The notes beneath the pieces are model-generated. The model did no database searches. It worked only from the letters and a program-made list of their open reading frames with translations, and was not told where the DNA came from. A stretch of DNA of 10,668 bases from Acidimicrobiales bacterium (GTDB taxonomy: Bacteria; Actinomycetota; Acidimicrobiia; Acidimicrobiales; RAAP-2), in the NCBI GenBank assembly GCA_030044045.1, contig JASHWO010000255.1, positions 1 to 10,668 of the forward strand, written 5' to 3'. Positions 6,896 to 10,668 of the stretch are shown here, piece after piece. The translations under genes and the position numbers were made by a program. Numbering within the stretch: the stretch's first letter is position 1; every line of letters begins with the position of its first letter.

Positions 6896-7549
6896 TCACC
6901 CCCCACCCAACGCCCCGAGCAGCGAGACGAACCCCGGCACCAGCTCAGGCAGCCGGTCGGCCTTGTCGGCCCGCAGGTAGCCCTGCATGGGGCCGAGGAT
7001 GGCGCCCACCAGCATCGAGCAGAGCGGATCACCACCGAGGGCGGGGGGGACGATGCCGCGCTGTGTGCAGCCGAACACGGTCTGGGTGCGCACGATGACG
7101 GCCCGGAGGTGCTCGAGGGCCTCGGGACCGGCCCCCAGCACCTCCAGGGCACACGAACGGGCTGCCGGTGGATCAGCGGCCAGCGCCGTCATGATCTCCT
7201 TCAGCCCGGCCCCCAGGCGCGCTTCCCAGGAGCCCTCGGTCTCCTCGAAGACTGCCTGGGCCCGGTCGAGCAGTGGGGTGGCCACCAGGTCGAAGCCGAG
7301 GACGAAGCACTCCTCTTTGCCCGAGAATGTCTGGTAGAAGGCCCGGTTGGAGACCCCCACCCTGCGGCACAGGTCGGCAATGGCCACCCCGTAGCAGCCC
7401 GAGACCCCGGCCATGGAGAAAAAGACCCTGGCCATGTGCTGGCGGCGGCTCTGGCGGGTGGGCGGGCGCGCCAGGGAGCCCTTGTCCACCGGCACCGCCG
7501 TCGTGCGCGCCCGTCGTGGTGCACCGGACCCGCTCCGCCGCGGTCCCAC
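6896..7549 (-). CDS. TetR-family transcriptional regulator
   Basis: A one-component repressor-type regulator. The N-terminal DNA-binding domain is clear in the longest form: helix 1 around 31-48 (TRQSRRQHMARVFFSMAG), and the helix-turn-helix in VAIADLCRRVGVSNRAFYQTFSGKEECF (split as VAIADLCRRVGV, 55-66, and SNRAFYQTFSGKEECF, 67-82), the usual TetR pattern of GVS--AFY--F--KE--F. The rest (about 90-217) is helical and would bind an unknown ligand. The start is uncertain: GTG 7549 gives 217 residues with a basic, probably disordered head; GTG at 7495 or 7489 gives about 199 or 197 residues and keeps the whole domain. None has a good Shine-Dalgarno. It heads a minus-strand run with ABC-F and the S51-like peptidase and may control them and itself. 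Confidence 0.88.
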   Translation of the reverse strand: MGPRRSGSGAPRRARTTAVPVDKGSLARPPTRQSRRQHMARVFFSMAGVSGCYGVAIADLCRRVGVSNRAFYQTFSGKEECFVLGFDLVATPLLDRAQAVFEETEGSWEARLGAGLKEIMTALAADPPAARSCALEVLGAGPEALEHLRAVIVRTQTVFGCTQRGIVPPALGGDPLCSMLVGAILGPMQGYLRADKADRLPELVPGFVSLLGALGGG

Positions 7550-7596
7550 CTGCTACCCGCCCTTCTTCTCGGGGATCGCCCCCCGTTACTCGAACC

Positions 7597-7640
7597 GGCG
7601 CTGGCCCCCCGAGGGGGTTAGCAATCGGGGGGCCAGCGCC
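7597..7640 (-). terminator. 16-bp perfect inverted repeat, likely terminator of the TIG-repeat protein gene
   Basis: Arms GGCGCTGGCCCCCCGA (7597-7612) and TCGGGGGGCCAGCGCC (7625-7640) pair without mismatch around a 12-base loop. The structure lies 68 bp beyond the stop of the repeat-protein gene at 7708 and about 48 bp before the TetR start. A terminator for the upstream gene is most likely; no T-tract follows on either strand. I see nothing else certain in the 158-bp gap from 7550 to 7707. Confidence 0.65.
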
Positions 7641-7707
7641 ACGCCAACCGGCGAGGCACCACAGGACACGGGTGCGCTGTAGCCGGCTCGCGATGTTGGG
7701 AGTGCCC

Positions 7708-9501
7708 TCAGGCCGTGGCCATGCCCACCATCGGGGCGTTGAGGGGCTTGCCGCCCATCGATCCTACGAACTGGGCGTTGCCGAAGCAGAAGATCCCCCC
7801 GTCGCTCGCTACTTCGTAGTAACCGCCGGAGGCAGCGCCAGAGGACCCAGTGCCGCCGTCTGTCGGCGTCGCGGCCATGCCCACGATCGGCTGGTTGAGC
7901 GCCTTGCCACCCATCGAGCCGGAGAACGAGGCGTCACCGAAGGAGAAGATGCCGCCGTCTGCGGCCACCTCGTAGTACCCACCACCTGTCGGGGTGGCGG
8001 CCATGCCCACGATGGGTGCGTTCAGGTGCGTCCCGCCCATCGAGCCGGAGAACTGGGCCGAGCCGAAGCTGAAGACGCCCCCGTCGGCGGCCACCTCCCA
8101 GTACCCACCACCTGTCGGGGTGGCGGCCATGCCCACGATCGGGGCGTTCAGGTGCGTGCCGCCCATCGAGCCGGAGAACTGGGCCGAGCCGAAGGCGAAG
8201 ATGCCGCCGTCGCTGGCCACCTCCCAGTAGCCGCCCCCTGTGGGCGTGGCGGCCATGCCGACGATGGGGGCGTTGAGCGGTTTGCCGCCCATCGAGCCGT
8301 AGAAGGGGGCGCCGCCGAAGCTGAAGATGCCGCCGTCGCTGGCCACGGTCCAGTAGCCCGGGGTGGCGTAGGTGAACTGACTGAGCACGCCGGCCACCGA
8401 GGTGCCCTTGGGGCTCGTCAGCGAGACGTTCACCGTGCCGGTGCCCGGTGGGTCGACGGCGGTGATGGAGGTGGCCGATGTCACGGTGAAGCTGGTGGCC
8501 GGCACGGTGCCGAAGTCGACCGAGGTGGTGCCGGTGAACTGGAGGCCGGTGACGGTGACCGTTGTCCCGCCTGACTCGGGGCCCGAGGACGGGGTGAGCC
8601 CCGTGACCACCGGGGCGTTGGTGTAGGTGAACTGGGAGGCGGCGCTGGAAGGCGAGGTGCCGAGCGAGGTGGTGACCGAGACGTTCACCGTGCCCCCTGT
8701 CACAGAGCCTGTCCACGGCGGGGTGACCACGCTGAGCACGTGGCCTGTTGTCGAGACCTTCACTGTCGTGGCCTCACGCATGGGGCCGAATGTGACGGAT
8801 GTCGGATGTGTGAGGTGTGTGCCCTCGATGGTGACCGATTGCCCACCGGCGGGCGGTCCCGAGTTGGGGAGCAGGGCGGTGACGGTGGGATGGGGTGCCG
8901 TCACTGTGGTGGTGGCGATGGGTTCGGCGGGGAGCGTGCAGGGGTAGCCCTTGCCTGTGTCGAGGGCGGTGCCGTTGACCACGGGGTACAAGGTGGCCGT
9001 GGCGGCCGAGGTGACCGTGGCCGCCCCTCCGGTGCCAGCGGCGGTGAAGGGCCCCACTGTGCCCGCCAGGGTGACCGTCTGTGTCGAGCCCTTGTGCAGG
9101 GTGGTGTGGGGGATGGTGAGGGTGGAGGCCTGGGTGGAGGGCGTGGCGTTGGTGGCTGAGAGGTCGAGCTTGACTGTGCCGCTCAGTGTGATTGTGGCCC
9201 CGAGTGTGGTGAAGGCCTCGGGGATGACCATGGTGGCCCCGTAGCCCGAGAACGAGAGCGGCTTGCCCGGTGTGACCGAGGCGGGCATCGAGCCGGTGAG
9301 GGTGGCCTTGAAGGTGGCTGTTGTGATGATCGGGGCCAGGCCCAGGTGGCAGGTCATGGTGAAGCTGGCGCTGTTGGCCCCGGCCACCCCGGAGACCACC
9401 CCGGCGGTGACCCCGGCCCCCAGGAGGCCCAGGCCGCCGCCTGCGGCCAGCACCCCTATCGCTGCTGCTGCGATCGTGCGCAGCGTCCCTCGTCGTGCCA
9501 C
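7708..9501 (-). CDS. Secreted protein with two IPT/TIG-like domains and five 42-residue C-terminal repeats
   Basis: The 597-residue product starts with an Arg-containing n-region and a long Ala/Gly/Val-rich hydrophobic stretch (about 9-41), a probable Sec signal peptide ending near AGA-NSA. A Thr-rich beta domain follows (about 45-195) with Cys51 and Cys188 possibly paired; it reminds me of actinobacterial surface domains of the DUF6801 kind, but I am not sure. Two IPT/TIG immunoglobulin-like domains follow (about 205-293 and 297-378), each opening with V(T)-L-PxSGP--GG--VT--G. Five repeats end the protein (382-597), pattern [34 protein letters not shown]. There is no LPXTG or C-terminal anchor. 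The GTG start is supported by AAGGAG nine bases upstream. The function is unknown: probably a cell-surface or secreted binding protein, perhaps a repeat platform or propeller-like fold (inference). Confidence 0.85.
   Translation of the reverse strand: MARRGTLRTIAAAAIGVLAAGGGLGLLGAGVTAGVVSGVAGANSASFTMTCHLGLAPIITTATFKATLTGSMPASVTPGKPLSFSGYGATMVIPEAFTTLGATITLSGTVKLDLSATNATPSTQASTLTIPHTTLHKGSTQTVTLAGTVGPFTAAGTGGAATVTSAATATLYPVVNGTALDTGKGYPCTLPAEPIATTTVTAPHPTVTALLPNSGPPAGGQSVTIEGTHLTHPTSVTFGPMREATTVKVSTTGHVLSVVTPPWTGSVTGGTVNVSVTTSLGTSPSSAASQFTYTNAPVVTGLTPSSGPESGGTTVTVTGLQFTGTTSVDFGTVPATSFTVTSATSITAVDPPGTGTVNVSLTSPKGTSVAGVLSQFTYATPGYWTVASDGGIFSFGGAPFYGSMGGKPLNAPIVGMAATPTGGGYWEVASDGGIFAFGSAQFSGSMGGTHLNAPIVGMAATPTGGGYWEVAADGGVFSFGSAQFSGSMGGTHLNAPIVGMAATPTGGGYYEVAADGGIFSFGDASFSGSMGGKALNQPIVGMAATPTDGGTGSSGAASGGYYEVASDGGIFCFGNAQFVGSMGGKPLNAPMVGMATA
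7711..8358 (-). repeat. Five-unit 126-bp tandem repeat encoding the C-terminal array
   Basis: Each unit is about 126 bp (42 residues). Units 2 and 3 are the closest pair, sharing a [19 protein letters not shown] segment and almost identical DNA (compare about 8000-8100 with 8125-8225), which suggests recent duplication or recombination. Between units 4 and 5 there is an added [11 protein letters not shown] linker. The last unit ends at the stop codon with MVGMATA. Confidence 0.85.
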
Positions 9502-9510
9502 GTCTGTTTT

Positions 9511-9516
9511 CTCCTT
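9511..9516 (-). promoter_or_regulatory. Shine-Dalgarno AAGGAG for the TIG-repeat protein
   Basis: On the minus strand AAGGAG ends nine bases before the GTG at 9501. It is the only long gene in the window with a clear Shine-Dalgarno at its annotated start, in contrast with the TANNNT-preceded starts of lysC, asd, ABC-F and cyclophilin 1. Confidence 0.75.
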
Positions 9517-9553
9517 GGTCGCTTCGTTCGTCTCGTGCTGTTGGGATGAGGGA

Positions 9554-9589
9554 GGCCCCTGTCCCCACCAGTGGGTGGGGACAGGGGCC
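9554..9589 (-). terminator. 16-bp perfect hairpin between the two repeat-protein genes
   Basis: Arms GGCCCCTGTCCCCACC (9554-9569) and GGTGGGGACAGGGGCC (9574-9589) pair perfectly around AGTG. It starts six bases after the stop of the right-hand gene and lies 52 bases before the start of the next. It is a strong terminator candidate that would separate the two genes, though the downstream minus-strand sequence (TCCCTCATCCC) is not U-rich. I see no clear promoter between it and the next start. Confidence 0.7.
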
Positions 9590-9595
9590 CCAGGC

Positions 9596-10668
9596 TCAGG
9601 CCACCGCCATGGCCACGACCGGCTCGTTCAAGGGGGTGCCACCGAGGGAGCCGTCGAAGGCGGCGTTGCCGAAGGTAAAGAGCCCCCCGTCACTGGCCAC
9701 CTCGTAATAGCCGTTGCCTGTGGAAGTCGCCGCCATGGCCACGATGGGCTCGGTGAGGGGCACCCCGCCGGTCGAGCCGTAGAAGGGGGCTGAACCGAAG
9801 GAGAACAGCCCGCCGTCACTGGCCACCTCCCAGTAGCCCTTGCCTGTCTGGGTGGCGGCCATGCCCACGATGGGCTGGTTCAAGGGCTTGCCGCCCATGG
9901 AGCCGTAGAACTGGGCGGCGCCGAAGGCGAAGATGCCCCCGTCGGCGGCCACCTCCCAGTAGCCCTTGCCTGTGGGCGTGGCCGCCATGGCGACGATCGG
10001 GGCGTTGAGGGTCTTGCCGCCCATGGAGCCGTAGAACTGGGCGGAGCCGAAGGCGAAGATGCCCCCGTCGGCGGCCACCTCCCAGTAGCCCTTGCCTGTC
10101 GGGGCAGCGGCCATGGCGACGATGGGGGCGTTGAGGGTCTTGCCCCCATGGAGCCGTAGAAGTGGGCGGCGCCGAAGGCGAAGATGCCCCCGTCGCTGGC
10201 CACCAGCCAGTAGCCGCCGGAGGCGGCACCAGAGGACCCGGTGCCCTTGGCTGTGGGCGTGGCCGCCATGCCCACGATCGGGGCGTTGAGCGCCTTGCCG
10301 CCCATGGAGCCGTAGAAGGCTGCGGAGCCGAAGGCGAAGACCCCGCCGTCCTGGGCCACCTGCCAGTAGCCCGACGACGGGGTCGGTGCGCTGACGTTGA
10401 GCGTGGCCGCGTCGGTGGTGGCCGAGCCCCCGGCGTTGGTGAAGACCGCCCGGTACTGGTTCTTCGACTGGGCGGTCGCCGTGTCGAAGCTGAGGGTGGT
10501 CGACGTGGCCCCTGTGACGTTGCTCCAGGTGGCAGAACCGGCAGCTTCCACCTGCCACTGGACGGTGGGCTTGGGTGTGCCCGACGCCGCCGCGCTGAAG
10601 GTGGCCGTCTGGCCGGCCGTCACCGCCTGGTTGGCCGGCTCGGTGGTCACCACCGGTGCGGTGACCGG
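9596..10668 (-). CDS. Surface protein with Ig-like domain and six 42-residue repeats; right-edge partial and frameshifted
   Basis: The gene enters from the right edge with its start outside. The first visible part (10668 to about 10390) encodes an Ig-like beta-sandwich domain ([37 protein letters not shown]), probably one of several. Six units of the same 42-residue repeat as the downstream gene follow ([33 protein letters not shown]), ending in MAVA and TGA. The frame breaks in the second unit: at 10143-10147 the DNA has CCCCC where sister units read CCGCCC, a one-base loss that turns GSMGGKTLN into GSMGARPST. Uncorrected, translation would run on in the wrong frame to a TGA at 9880, about 87 residues rich in Pro, Ser and Arg. 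The frame downstream is intact and as well kept as its neighbours, so a recent mutation, phase-variable tract or sequencing error are all possible. It is likely a tandem paralogue of the 7708-9501 gene. Confidence 0.8.
   Translation of the reverse strand, partial: GHRTGGDHRAGQPGGDGRPDGHLQRGGVGHTQAHRPVAGGSCRFCHLEQRHRGHVDHPQLRHGDRPVEEPVPGGLHQRRGLGHHRRGHAQRQRTDPVVGLLAGGPGRRGLRLRLRSLLRLHGRQGAQRPDRGHGGHAHSQGHRVLWCRLRRLLAGGQRRGHLRLRRRPLLRLHGGKTLNAPIVAMAAAPTGKGYWEVAADGGIFAFGSAQFYGSMGGKTLNAPIVAMAATPTGKGYWEVAADGGIFAFGAAQFYGSMGGKPLNQPIVGMAATQTGKGYWEVASDGGLFSFGSAPFYGSTGGVPLTEPIVAMAATSTGNGYYEVASDGGLFTFGNAAFDGSLGGTPLNEPVVAMAVA
9599..10371 (-). repeat. Six-unit 126-bp tandem repeat encoding the C-terminal array
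   Basis: Six units of about 126 bp, with a [11 protein letters not shown] linker between units 1 and 2 that also occurs between units 4 and 5 of the neighbouring array. Units 2, 3 and 4 are closest to one another in DNA; units 5 and 6 are the most diverged ([18 protein letters not shown]), as is common for the end of an array. Confidence 0.85.
10143..10147 (-). other. Frameshift site in the second repeat unit (run of five C, G5 on the coding strand)
   Basis: Comparison with the next unit (around 10013-10024), identical on both sides, shows one base fewer here: TTGCCCCCATGG instead of TTGCCGCCCATGG. The loss creates a five-base homopolymer and moves the frame by one. Confidence 0.85.

Noticed and set aside
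7570..7600. Minus-strand GGTTCGAGTAAC, resembling a tRNA T-loop
   Set aside because: The five-base stem does not pair, and no acceptor, anticodon or D arm can be drawn around it.
4619..7621. Plus-strand open frame of 1000 codons across the peptidase, ABC-F and TetR genes
   Set aside because: It is antisense to three recognisable genes, with no conserved motif and the composition of a third-position-GC shadow frame.
7711..8358. Regular 126-bp repeats considered as a CRISPR or other non-coding array
   Set aside because: The period is a multiple of three, the units stay in frame within a secreted protein and vary mostly as coding sequence does.
9540..9600. 16-bp inverted repeat considered as an insertion-sequence terminal end
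   Set aside because: No transposase or second matching end is in the window, and it directly follows a stop codon, which fits a terminator better.

Overview
The window is very GC-rich, uses GTG starts often and packs genes on both strands. Together with the lysC-asd pair and the '[15 protein letters not shown]' repeat proteins, this points to a high-GC actinobacterium. I would guess class Acidimicrobiia, where I recall such repeat proteins being common; that placement is inference, since no rRNA or other taxonomic marker is present.

Layout. (1) 2-655 (+): the 3' part of a PhoU-type phosphate regulator. (2) 656-814: a convergent gap full of inverted repeats, holding one copy of a hairpin element seen again behind two other genes. 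(3) 815-3126 (-): lysC (aspartokinase, with a likely internal beta-subunit start) followed by asd (aspartate-semialdehyde dehydrogenase). These are the first two steps of the pathway to lysine, diaminopimelate, threonine and methionine; two perfect hairpins lie between them. (4) 3188-4572 (+): two cyclophilin-type peptidyl-prolyl isomerases with overlapping stop and start, the first membrane-anchored and the second apparently cytoplasmic, divergent from lysC. (5) 4553-7549 (-): a TetR-family regulator, an ABC-F ATPase and a family S51-like serine peptidase, plausibly one transcription unit, whose end overlaps the second cyclophilin by 20 bp. (6) 7708-10668 (-): two tandem secreted or surface proteins with 42-residue C-terminal repeats. 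One is complete, with two IPT/TIG-like domains. The other runs off the right edge, has an Ig-like domain, and carries a one-base frameshift inside a repeat.

Three structural signals stand out. A hairpin with conserved flank and loop but compensating stem changes sits directly after three unrelated stop codons (phoU, lysC, ABC-F), always in the same orientation to the upstream gene. Four genes (lysC, asd, cyclophilin 1, ABC-F) have a TANNNT -10-like hexamer ending 6-8 nt before the start codon and no close Shine-Dalgarno, which suggests leaderless transcripts. The internal lysC start, by contrast, has a near-perfect Shine-Dalgarno. I see no CRISPR array, tRNA, rRNA, transposase or phage gene, and no convincing new defence or mobile system.
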